In this document: positions 53,307 through 61,793 of the stretch, piece after piece
How positions within the stretch are numbered: the stretch's first letter is position 1
Layout of the letters: each line of letters begins with the position of its first letter
DNA from: Pirellulales bacterium
GTDB taxonomy: Bacteria; Planctomycetota; Planctomycetia; Pirellulales; JACPPG01
Length of the DNA stretch: 64,000 nucleotides
Assembly (NCBI GenBank): GCA_036499395.1
Contig: DASYDW010000063.1
Location: 193,911 to 257,910 of the forward strand
Direction: 5' to 3'
Notes under the pieces: model-generated
Told to the model about the DNA's origin: nothing
The model's input: only the letters and a program-made list of their open reading frames with translations
Database searches by the model: none
Translations under genes and position numbers: made by a program

Positions 53307-56300
53307 ATGGCCACTGCCGCCAGCACGAAGAAAGCAAAGCAATCCGCCAGTCAAGCCGCCGCGGCGGCGCCCGTTCGTCGCCGCCGATGGTGGCTTCGAT
53401 CGACCGTTCTCATCGGGCTGCCGGCGCTGTTGTGGTTTGCCCCCGTCATCACCGGCTTCGGCCCCGTCTTGAACAGCGTGGTGGGCATCGCGTCGCGCGA
53501 TTTCAAAGGAACGATCACGATCGGCGGCGCATCGCTGGGCTGGATCTCGCGCGTTGTCCTGCACGATATCGAAGTGCAAGATGCCGACGGCAAACCGATG
53601 GCCAGCATTCCGCAAATCGCCAGCGACAAAACGCTATTCGCACTACTGGCCAGCCCTAGCAACTTGGGACGTTTTCAAATCGATCATCCGCAGGTCAACG
53701 TCATCCTGCGCGAGCGCGACAGCAACGTCGAAGATGCGGTTCAGGCCTGGTCTTCGCAGAATCCGGATCAGCCGAGTGCTGCCCATCGGGTAGGGTTTTC
53801 AGTCGTCGTCGAGCAAGGCGTCGCCACGATCGAGGACACTGTCGCGGGCCGAAGCTGGCAGATCGACGATTTCAATTGCGACATCACGGTGCCGCGCGAC
53901 CCAGGCCAGGACCTCGCGATCACGGCCGCCGGCCGCGTCGCCCCTGGCGAGCCGCAGGGACAATTTTCACTGCAAGTAAAGATCACGCCCGGCCAACCGC
54001 GCGAGCCGGAGAATGACACGACGAATCCGCTGCTGACTGGCCATGGTGAATTCGCGCTGGTCGCTCAGGGCTTCTCGCTCGAGCTGTTAGAGCCGCTGTT
54101 GCGCCGCGCCAGTGAACGTGGCGAGCTCGCCGGTGTCTTGGAAGCCAACGTGCAAGGGCAATGGAACACCGAAACCGCCGATACGCCGCGCGGTGAGTTG
54201 AACGGACAGATCAACGTCTCGCGGCTGGCCTTGGCCGGTCCTTGGGTGGGGGACGATCGACTGCGCATGGATAGCATCGTCGTCCCATGCACACTGGTGC
54301 GCGAAGGCAAACGCCTCGAAATTCGCCGTTGCGATATTCAATCTGATGTCGGCCAACTGACCTGCACCGGCACGATTGACGATCTAGGCGCGCTTAATTC
54401 GACCTGGGTCAAGTCGTTGTGGGATGTATTGCCGCACTGCGAAAGCCAGGTACAAGGCGCACTCGACCTGGCAAAACTCTCGCGCGTGCTGCCGGCCACG
54501 CTGCGCGTGCGCGAAGGGATGCAAATCGACGAGGGGGCCGTACATGTCGACCTGCGCAGCGGTCCACAAAACGGTCAGTGGGGCCTGACAGGTCGCATCG
54601 AAACGACGCGCCTCTTGGCGACCGAACAAGGACGGCAAGTCTCGTGGGACCATCCGCTGCTGGTGACCGTGGCCGCGCATGACACCCCGCAAGGGCCCGT
54701 TATCGAGCAGCTCAATGGTCAATCCGATTTCTTGAAGTTTGAAGGTTCGGGCACGCCTGAGTTTTTCGGACTGACCGCCAACTTCGAATTGGGCCGCCTG
54801 GCCGAAGAACTCGGCCAGTTTCTCGACCTGGGCGAGTTGAAGCTGGCAGGCGACGGTTGGAGCCGAATGACATGGAAGCGGGCAACTGATGATTCGTTCG
54901 AAGCGGATGTCGAGCTCCAGGCAACGAACTTCGTGTTGGCGCGCCCCAATCGGCCCGCGTGGACCGATGCCAAGCTGGGAGTCACGGCCGCCATGCGCGG
55001 GCACTTAACGGGCAAGGAAATCACACAGGTCGATACGGCGCGCGTTGAAGTCGTTTCAGCGACAGATGACTTTAATGCTTCGCTGGTTTCGCCCGTCAGC
55101 AACACCGGCCCCAAAACGGATTGGCCTGTCGAGGCGCATTTGCGCGGTGAATTGGCGCGTTGGCTGGCACGTGTCGAGCCGTGGTTTGCGCCACCGCCGG
55201 GCTGGGATATCTCGGGACAAATCGACGGCGTTTCCACGGTCCATGTTTCGGAAGAAACGGTCACCATTGAAAAATGCCAGGCAGACCTCACGCAGCTTCA
55301 CGCCTGGGGACCGACGCTGTTCATCGACGAGCCGCGCATGCGGGTGCTGGCCAGCGGTACGATCAAGCCGGCTGTCCAGGCCCTGCTCATTACCGATGCG
55401 ACTTTGACCTCGGCCGATGTCGGCGGCCGCGTGCAGGATGCATCTTTCGTCGCCAATAGCCCCACGGGAATCGAACATATCGGCCAGGCCGATCTGCAAG
55501 GAAATCTGGCCACTCTGTACCGCTGGACGCACGATCCACGTCAGGCGGCTAGCGTTCAGGTCTCGGGGTTGCTGGCATGCACGCTCAAAGCCGACCTCAG
55601 CGAACGCTCGCCGGGCTTGGACATGAGTGTCACGGTCGACAATTTGGCAGCCGCGACACCCGGCGGTCAGTCGTGGCGCGAAAAGCAGTTGCGCATGGTG
55701 GCCAATGCCACGTACGACGAGCCCAACGACATCGTGCAGCTCGCTAATTTCGAAGTCAACTCCGAAGCGGTTCGGCTAAACGCAACGGGCAAGGTCGAGC
55801 GTTGGTCACGCGAGCGCTTGCTGACGCTCAATGGCACCACGCAATATGACTTGGAAAAGATCTCGATTCTGTTGCAGCCCTATGTGAACAACGAGGTGCG
55901 AGTCACGGGACGCGAATCGCGATCGTTTTCGCTCGCCGGCCCGATCGGCGCCTTGGCGCGGGCCGATACGACCGCCGCATCGCGAGAACAAGAGCTGCTC
56001 GCGTTGGAAGGAAAAATGGACCTCGGCTGGCAAACCGCCTCGCTCATGGGCTTCGATGTCGGCGCGACGAATATGCAGGCGACGTTGTCGAAGGGCATCT
56101 TCCAGCTTTCGCCGACAAATCTGAGCGTCAGCGGTGGAACGCTTTCACTGGCACCGATGGTGCGATTGGCGCCGGGGCCGGCACAGCTCTATCTCCCCAA
56201 CGGACCGCTGATCACGCAAATGCACGTCTCACCCGAGATGTGCCGGCAATGGCTGATGTACGCCGCGCCAATTCTGGCAGGCGTAACGCACGTCGATGGT

Positions 56301-56822
56301 CTGTTCTCGGTGCAAATGGCCGGTTGCCAGCTTCCGCTGGCCGACCCGCGCGCCGGCGAAGCGGCCGGACAGATCCTGATTCACTCGATCGATCTCGAGC
56401 CTGGGCCGCTGGCGCGCGAGCTGGCCACGGTGCTGGGGGCCGCATCGAGCGTAAAGCTGGCGCAGAATTCGAAGGTCGATTTCAAGATGATCCAGGGACG
56501 CGTTTATCACCGCGGCCTGGAGCTGCAATTCCCCGAGGTCATGGTGCGTACCTATGGATCGGTCGGTTTCGATCAGACGCTGGCCATCATGGCCGAGATG
56601 GCTGTCCCGCCGAAGTGGTTGCGCGACAATGCGCTGGGAGCCGCCATCAAGGATAAGTCGATACGTTTGCCGATTGCCGGCACGCTCGATCATCCAGAGC
56701 TCGATCACAAGGCGCTCAATGACGCGCTAGCGCAGTTCATGCGGGACGCGGCCGGTGGCGCGGTGCGCGACGGATTGCAAAAGCAGCTCGATCGGCTACT
56801 TGCGCCGATAGCCCCGAAATAG
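53307..56822 (+). CDS. Giant AsmA-like membrane-anchored envelope protein
   Basis: 1171 residues from the ATG at 53307, where AAGGAA lies seven bases upstream. A polar, Ala/Lys/Arg-rich N-terminus leads to one transmembrane helix (VLIGLPALLWFAPVITGFGP, about 32-52). The rest is a long periplasmic beta-rich region, with LRFQIDHPQVNV-type strands and AsmA/DUF3971-like features; family members (AsmA, TamB, YhdP) form long hydrophobic grooves that move phospholipids between membranes. The assignment is by architecture, not a clear motif, since these proteins diverge strongly. The C-terminal ~60 residues (LRLPIAGTLDHPELDHK-like) fit the usual AsmA end. Confidence 0.72.
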   Translation: MATAASTKKAKQSASQAAAAAPVRRRRWWLRSTVLIGLPALLWFAPVITGFGPVLNSVVGIASRDFKGTITIGGASLGWISRVVLHDIEVQDADGKPMASIPQIASDKTLFALLASPSNLGRFQIDHPQVNVILRERDSNVEDAVQAWSSQNPDQPSAAHRVGFSVVVEQGVATIEDTVAGRSWQIDDFNCDITVPRDPGQDLAITAAGRVAPGEPQGQFSLQVKITPGQPREPENDTTNPLLTGHGEFALVAQGFSLELLEPLLRRASERGELAGVLEANVQGQWNTETADTPRGELNGQINVSRLALAGPWVGDDRLRMDSIVVPCTLVREGKRLEIRRCDIQSDVGQLTCTGTIDDLGALNSTWVKSLWDVLPHCESQVQGALDLAKLSRVLPATLRVREGMQIDEGAVHVDLRSGPQNGQWGLTGRIETTRLLATEQGRQVSWDHPLLVTVAAHDTPQGPVIEQLNGQSDFLKFEGSGTPEFFGLTANFELGRLAEELGQFLDLGELKLAGDGWSRMTWKRATDDSFEADVELQATNFVLARPNRPAWTDAKLGVTAAMRGHLTGKEITQVDTARVEVVSATDDFNASLVSPVSNTGPKTDWPVEAHLRGELARWLARVEPWFAPPPGWDISGQIDGVSTVHVSEETVTIEKCQADLTQLHAWGPTLFIDEPRMRVLASGTIKPAVQALLITDATLTSADVGGRVQDASFVANSPTGIEHIGQADLQGNLATLYRWTHDPRQAASVQVSGLLACTLKADLSERSPGLDMSVTVDNLAAATPGGQSWREKQLRMVANATYDEPNDIVQLANFEVNSEAVRLNATGKVERWSRERLLTLNGTTQYDLEKISILLQPYVNNEVRVTGRESRSFSLAGPIGALARADTTAASREQELLALEGKMDLGWQTASLMGFDVGATNMQATLSKGIFQLSPTNLSVSGGTLSLAPMVRLAPGPAQLYLPNGPLITQMHVSPEMCRQWLMYAAPILAGVTHVDGLFSVQMAGCQLPLADPRAGEAAGQILIHSIDLEPGPLARELATVLGAASSVKLAQNSKVDFKMIQGRVYHRGLELQFPEVMVRTYGSVGFDQTLAIMAEMAVPPKWLRDNALGAAIKDKSIRLPIAGTLDHPELDHKALNDALAQFMRDAAGGAVRDGLQKQLDRLLAPIAPK

Positions 56823-57051
56823 CGCTCGTGCAAATCGTGCTGCCGGCGCAAGAGTGATATAGAATGTCCGCGGCTGGGTAGCCCAGAATATCGTTGTGGC
56901 GGACGCTCAAAATGCCATGCGGCCAGCGGTAATTCGGTATCCGCGAAGCCTTTCGGCTTGATGCTAGCGGGAAAGTGGTATCATTGCCGCAGACGGAAAA
57001 CACCGGCGGCCGCTTCGGAACCCGGTGACCGTGCCCGCAATTGGTGGCGCT

Positions 57052-57792
57052 ATGAAACTGTTGTGCCTGGGGACGACCGGTTACCATCCGAACGACCAAC
57101 GGCATACCGCCTGTTTCATGCTGCCCGAGATCGGCGTGGTGCTCGACGCCGGGACCGGGATGTTCCGCGTGCGCGATCACCTGGTGACTGACCAGTTGAA
57201 GATCTTCATCAGCCACTCGCACGTCGATCATGTGATGGGTCTGACGTTCTTGATCGATGTCCTTAACGATCGGCCGGTGTCGCGTGCGGTCGTTCATGGC
57301 GAGGCCGATAAGCTGGCCGCGGTTCGTCAACACTTATTCAACGAACTGTTGTTTCCCGTTGATCCGCCATGCGATTTCGTACCACTCTCGGGGCCCGTCG
57401 AGCTGCCCGAAGGGGGACGTTTGACGCACTTTCCGCTCGATCATCCGGGCGGGGCCGTTGGATTTCGGCTCGATTGGCCGGGACGGTCCATGGCCTATGT
57501 CACTGACACAATCGCCAGTCCTACCGCGAGCTATGTCAAGAATTTGCGTGACGTCGACCTGCTCGTACATGAGTGTTATTTCTCCGACCAGCAGACGGCG
57601 CTGGCCGATCTGACGGGCCATAGCCACATAACACCCGTGGCCGAAATCGCGCGCGCGGCCAAAGCGCGTCGATTGGTGCTCGTGCATCTCAATCCCTTGA
57701 GTACCGCCAAGGACCCCGTCGGCATCGACGTCGCGCGTGCGATATTTCCCGCCACCGAGCTGGGTTACGACGGGCTCGAGCTGGAGTTCTGA
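57052..57792 (+). CDS. Metallo-beta-lactamase-fold hydrolase
   Basis: 246 residues from the ATG at 57052 (MKLLCLGTTGYHPNDQ). Zinc ligands: HSHVDH (the HxHxDH motif), then a later His in HFPLDHPGG, Asp in AYVTDTIAS and a final His in LVHLNPLS. The opening LCLGTTGYHPND and ECYFSDQQTALADLTGHSHI regions resemble the RNase Z/phosphodiesterase group of MBL proteins. Cytosolic. Substrate unknown. Confidence 0.9.
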   Translation: MKLLCLGTTGYHPNDQRHTACFMLPEIGVVLDAGTGMFRVRDHLVTDQLKIFISHSHVDHVMGLTFLIDVLNDRPVSRAVVHGEADKLAAVRQHLFNELLFPVDPPCDFVPLSGPVELPEGGRLTHFPLDHPGGAVGFRLDWPGRSMAYVTDTIASPTASYVKNLRDVDLLVHECYFSDQQTALADLTGHSHITPVAEIARAAKARRLVLVHLNPLSTAKDPVGIDVARAIFPATELGYDGLELEF

Positions 57793-58483
57793 TCGCGGCG
57801 ATCTGTTGCCGCAGGCCGGATTTCTTCCGATCGCGCTGTGATGCCGTTTGAACCACGTCTCGCTTTGCCGCGTAAAGGGTCTTGTGGTCGCAAACCGCGC
57901 GGACGGTTCGCTTGGCCCCTTGAAACCCGTTCGGCACGGGCATTGCATAAACAGTGATCGTGGCCCACCAGGGGGATACGGTAGATCGTCCTAAGTCGTG
58001 ACCAGGACGCCCTCATCGAACCTTAACGTGGCAGTGGACGGTGGTTTCGATCGGAAGCCCACTGCGTAAGAAACGGGCAGCTCATGGTTTTCAGGCAATT
58101 TTCGATGCCGGGTCCTTGAGCAGGTCAAGTACGAGACTACTTTGCCGGTGGGGACTGGAAAAAAAATTTGAGTCGTGCATAATTCCGAAAGAGTTAAAGG
58201 GGGGATAGGTACTACTTCTTTCGGTGGGTATAAGCCATTAGTTTGGGTGCCCAACGATTTTAAAACAAAAAAACGAATTTCTCGGATCTTGAGTTCGGGT
58301 AGCTGAGTGGGTGTGGCTGTGGCCCAGCCGTAGGAAGCCAAGATCGAGTGCTGTGGGAGCCTCGATCAGCAAGGGCCAGGGACAGTAAGAGCTAAGCGTG
58401 CTGTTTCGCAGTTCGTCGCGCAGGGAAGCAACGCCCCGCCCTTTTTTGGGGTGTAGCGCTGCAGCATGTAGGAGACATCGACG
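57793..58483. other. 690-base non-coding leader before the HhH/HTH protein gene
   Basis: No ORF here has family resemblance or a ribosome site. From about 58120 to 58290 the sequence becomes strikingly A/T-rich (an A8 run, TAATTCC, TTTTAAAACAAAAAAACG) compared with the 60%+ GC of neighbours, then returns to GC-rich sequence with a dyad at 58342-58367. I looked for the hallmarks of tmRNA, RNase P RNA and SRP RNA and did not see them. Its length and composition suggest regulatory or structured RNA sequence. Confidence 0.45.
58342..58367. promoter_or_regulatory. Inverted repeat upstream of the HhH/HTH protein
   Basis: GATCGAG (58342-58348) and CTCGATC (58361-58367) are exact reverse complements around 12 bases, about 117 bases before the start at 58484. 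It could be an operator, possibly for autoregulation by the adjacent DNA-binding-like protein, or an mRNA hairpin. Confidence 0.4.
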
Positions 58484-59581
58484 ATGAAAATGAATCGTTC
58501 TTCCGTGGTCGTTGAGTATCGGCTGGTTTCTAATTTCGAAGAGGTGCGCAAGCGATTGCTCACCGGGGAATTCGCCGACCGGCTCGATAAGCCGTTGGCG
58601 TTCTGGGCGCTCCCCACCGATCGCTCTTCCCCGATTGCACTAATGGGGAAGACGTTGCGGGAATTGTTCTCGATGCCCTTCGAACAATTGTTCGCCACGC
58701 CTGGCATCGGTCAGAAGAAAATCAATTGCCTAATCGAACTACTGCGCCGGGCCGCTAGCCCGAGTCCGCCGGGAGCGATCGAGGCCGTGACTACGGAAGA
58801 GCCAGTCCCTGCCATCGACGGAAATCACGTCGATGCCTCGCAGGTTTCCGAGGCATTGTGGGTGCAATGGCAGCAAACGGTGCGCGACAATGACCTGGGA
58901 AGCAAAACCCTGGGGCGTCTGGCGCCGTCACTGCAGCGACTGCCACGCGTCATCTGGAATACACCGCTCGATGCTTACACTTCGTTGAGCCTGGCGCAGA
59001 TTCGTTCGCTGAAGACGCACGGCGAGAAGCGCGTCACCGCTGTGCTCGAGGTGTTCGGCTCACTGCACTCGCTCTTGGCAGGTAGCAACGCGCAACCGCA
59101 CCTGGCCTTGCAGATCGTGCCTCGATTCGTCGTCAATATTGAGAATTGGGCAGGCGCTGTGATGCGCCGCACGATCGAGGTCGACGCCGAAAGCATTCGC
59201 CAGAAATTTGTCGATCCCTTGATGGCTCAGGTGGAAATCGACGCGGGTGAAGATATCGCGAAACTGGCCGCCAGCCGCTTGCGGTTGGATGGCTCGGGCG
59301 CAACAGTTCGCCAGGTGGCACGCCAGATGGATTTGACTCGGGCGCGCGTTTACCAGTTGCTCGGCGATGTGGGCGCCGTGATGAGCGTGCGCTGGCCCGA
59401 GGCGATGCAGTTGATCCAGAGCCTGCGTGAATCGCTGCACGAACAGGTCAAGGACGCCAAACAGCTCGAGCTTTTCGACGGTGTCGCGGAGCTGTTCTTC
59501 CCCAGTCGGTTGAACGATGGCAGCCTCGACGCCGACGAACATCACGGACTGAAGATGCCGGCCGAAGCTCACGCAGTCTAA
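58484..59581 (+). CDS. Unrecognised protein with two helix-hairpin-helix-like segments and a C-terminal HTH
   Basis: 365 residues; AGGAG (58470-58474) is nine bases before the ATG. Residues about 57-89 (GKTLRELFSMPFEQLFATPG followed by IGQKKINCLIELL) and about 167-198 (LSLAQIRSLKTHGEKRVTAV) each look like the helix-hairpin-helix of an RNA polymerase alpha C-terminal domain. Residues about 273-296 (TVRQVARQMDLTRARVYQLL) have the shape of a sigma-region-4-type helix-turn-helix. A Pro-rich linker (92-115) separates the parts. No enzyme motif or membrane segment. I do not know a named family. It is probably a DNA-binding regulator; the long leader and dyad upstream suggest controlled expression. 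Confidence 0.7.
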   Translation: MKMNRSSVVVEYRLVSNFEEVRKRLLTGEFADRLDKPLAFWALPTDRSSPIALMGKTLRELFSMPFEQLFATPGIGQKKINCLIELLRRAASPSPPGAIEAVTTEEPVPAIDGNHVDASQVSEALWVQWQQTVRDNDLGSKTLGRLAPSLQRLPRVIWNTPLDAYTSLSLAQIRSLKTHGEKRVTAVLEVFGSLHSLLAGSNAQPHLALQIVPRFVVNIENWAGAVMRRTIEVDAESIRQKFVDPLMAQVEIDAGEDIAKLAASRLRLDGSGATVRQVARQMDLTRARVYQLLGDVGAVMSVRWPEAMQLIQSLRESLHEQVKDAKQLELFDGVAELFFPSRLNDGSLDADEHHGLKMPAEAHAV

Positions 59582-59605
59582 CGGGCCACGAGTGACACAG
59601 TTATC

Positions 59606-60577
59606 CTAGGCGACCTTCGGGGCATTTTGCCGGCGAGGTCGCTGGGGGCGTACCCCCGTCGTGCCACTGTCGACTCGCAAATCGGTTCGTTCGCGGACCG
59701 GCGATGGCGGCTCGACTGGCTCGGGCGCAGGTATCGTATACGTAGCGCCGAAGAGCATTCGCTCTAAACAGCCCGCGGCTCGTCCTAACACGCTGCCCAC
59801 GCGCAGGGGTCGGACGAGGCAACCCGCGAACTCTGCTGCCACGACCGTGGCATGCGCGGCGAGAGTGCGCCCGGTTCCAAAGTGCCTGGCGTGCCGCCAG
59901 TACAACCTTTCGGCCAACCAGGCATCCGTCAGTGGGCTGATCGATTGCTTCGGCGCGTCGAGCACCTGCGACCGCGGTTCGAGCACAGCGCGATAGCCGG
60001 CGCGCGACAATCGCAATGCCAGGTCGACATCGGCCAGATTGCTTCCAACGGAGGGACAGAACGGCTCTCGCAACAGCGTCAGCGCATTGACGCGATAAAA
60101 TGCCGCGGACAGCGCCGGGCCGAGCACTGGTGCCGGCTCGGCACTTAGTTCATTGGCTTGTCGCGCACCGTGGCACGCGACGCGTAATCCGCCTGCGCGA
60201 TAATCAATTCCGGCGGCCACGACGCTTTGGCTACCAGGCGCCAACACCAGGGGCGCCACAGCCGCCACGCGGGGATCGGCAAAGTGGGGCAGTACAGCCG
60301 CGGTCCAGCCTTCGGTCACTTCTGCGCCGCAGCGCAGGATATGCACCAACGAGGACTGGCAATGGCGGACCCCGCGGTTCAGCCGTTCGAGCTCGCTGCT
60401 CGCGGCCGGCGCCGCGATAAAGCGGACTTCACTCGCCAGTTCATAGGGATCTTGGTATCCCTCGTCATGAACGACGAGAATCTCGCAGTCGGGCGGCCGG
60501 TTCTGCAGAACAGAGACCAGGCTCGTTTCCAACAGCGCTTCGTCGCGCGCCGCGATTAAGATCGAGAGTTTGGGCAC
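59606..60577 (-). CDS. Family 2 glycosyltransferase
   Basis: 323 residues from a GTG at 60577, with AAGGAAG seven bases upstream; longer starts lack a site. GT-A fold features: KLSILIAARDEALLETSLVS at the N-terminus, CEILVVHDEG for the nucleotide-binding loop and VGSNLADVDLALRLSRAGYR for the acceptor/catalytic region. The classical DxD is not obvious. The C-terminal ~50 residues are Pro/Arg-rich and divergent. It presumably transfers a sugar to an envelope polysaccharide; acceptor and donor unknown. Its stop is 24 bases from the convergent HhH/HTH gene. Confidence 0.8.
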   Translation of the reverse strand: MPKLSILIAARDEALLETSLVSVLQNRPPDCEILVVHDEGYQDPYELASEVRFIAAPAASSELERLNRGVRHCQSSLVHILRCGAEVTEGWTAAVLPHFADPRVAAVAPLVLAPGSQSVVAAGIDYRAGGLRVACHGARQANELSAEPAPVLGPALSAAFYRVNALTLLREPFCPSVGSNLADVDLALRLSRAGYRAVLEPRSQVLDAPKQSISPLTDAWLAERLYWRHARHFGTGRTLAAHATVVAAEFAGCLVRPLRVGSVLGRAAGCLERMLFGATYTIPAPEPVEPPSPVRERTDLRVDSGTTGVRPQRPRRQNAPKVA

Positions 60578-60851
60578 GTGCGTGCTTCCTTGCCGCACTC
60601 GCCACGGTTGATTGATCAATTACACCGCAGCGACGACCAAAAGACACCTTGGACCGATGCTCGACTTCGGCGGCCCATGCCGCATCGTCGAGTCATTGTC
60701 CGGGTCATCGCGGCGGGGGCCTGTTGCTTCCCGTGGCGAGCTTGTCGCTTATGGGCCCCTGGGGAAATTACTCGGCACTGCGAGGTACCAGAATTGACTG
60801 GTTACCGCAAAAATCCACCGCCGTGCCAGATTCGCGATTTACTAAAGCTTC

Positions 60852-61793
60852 TCACTTCTTCTCGCGTTTGTCATTTTGTGCTGTCAATGACATGCTAGCA
60901 GTCGTGCCCGCGAGATCATCGTCGAGTGGTTCGACATCGGCCGACACCGTCATCACGTGCGCTCCGCCGCCCACGAAGACACCGTTGATGGGGCAGACAT
61001 CGGAGTAGTCGCGTCCCCAGGAAATTGTGACATGGTGCGTGTCGACCAAGGCATTGTTGGTCGGGTCGACGTCGATCCAGCCCAGCGGGCCACAGAACAC
61101 GGCCACCCAAGCGTGCGAGGCATCGGCGCCAACCAATCGCGGCCGGCCCGGCGGCGGCAACGTCCGCAAGTAGCCGCTGACGTAACGTGCGGCGAGTCCC
61201 AGCGATCGTAAACAGCCGATCTGCACATGCGCCAGGTCCTGACAAACGCCACGCCGATGAGCGAACACTTCGGCCAACGGCGTATGCACGGTCGTGGCCT
61301 GCGTGTCGTAGGTGAAATCCTTGTGAATCCGCGCCGTCAGCTCGATCACGCCTTCCAGAATCGGTCGCCCGGGCCCAAACGTCGAGGCAGCGTAGGCCGC
61401 TAGTTCGTTACTACCTGCGATGTGCGGAGAATCGAAGCAGAACTGGTAGTTATTGACCGAATGCGCCCCTCGATCGGCAGGGAGCGCATCGCGCACCATT
61501 TCCCAGGCGATGGATTCCGTCGTCATTGTCAGCGGCGACGGGCGCACGTCGACTCGGCACATCGACGTGATGCTCAGCTTGCGGTGCCCTTCGCTGATAG
61601 AGAAGTAGGAGACGGGATTGCCGAAATAGTCGGTTCGCCGATTGATCAATGTCGGCGTCGGGCGGACTAGCAACCGGTGCTGGTGGCAGGTTTGCCGCAG
61701 CACCGCACGCGGTGCCAGATGTACGACGTTCTGGCACGTTGCCACCGTCTCGTTGTACTCGTAGGTCGTGATGTGGCTGATCTGGTAGTTCAT
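60852..61793 (-). CDS. Transglutaminase-like cysteine protease family protein
   Basis: 313 residues: N-terminal beta domain (NYQISHITTYEYNETVATC), then the transglutaminase core with Cys in RRGVCQDLAHVQIG, His in ASHAWVAVF and Asp in WIDVDPTNN, the full catalytic triad in order. Bacterial relatives are mostly proteases or peptide-modifying enzymes. Its start overlaps the stop of the ATP-grasp/alpha-E gene upstream by four bases (ATGA at 61790-61793), so the two are translationally coupled. This matches the predicted peptide-synthesis clusters of circularly permuted ATP-grasp, alpha-E and transglutaminase genes. Confidence 0.93.
   Translation of the reverse strand: MNYQISHITTYEYNETVATCQNVVHLAPRAVLRQTCHQHRLLVRPTPTLINRRTDYFGNPVSYFSISEGHRKLSITSMCRVDVRPSPLTMTTESIAWEMVRDALPADRGAHSVNNYQFCFDSPHIAGSNELAAYAASTFGPGRPILEGVIELTARIHKDFTYDTQATTVHTPLAEVFAHRRGVCQDLAHVQIGCLRSLGLAARYVSGYLRTLPPPGRPRLVGADASHAWVAVFCGPLGWIDVDPTNNALVDTHHVTISWGRDYSDVCPINGVFVGGGAHVMTVSADVEPLDDDLAGTTASMSLTAQNDKREKK

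Noticed and set aside
57991-58341. 116-codon minus-strand ORF in the same leader
   Set aside because: Composition changes along it, it lacks a ribosome site, and the product shows no protein-like pattern.
57793-58483. Possible tmRNA, RNase P RNA or SRP RNA in the leader of the HhH/HTH gene
   Set aside because: None of the conserved core sequences of these RNAs could be found by eye.
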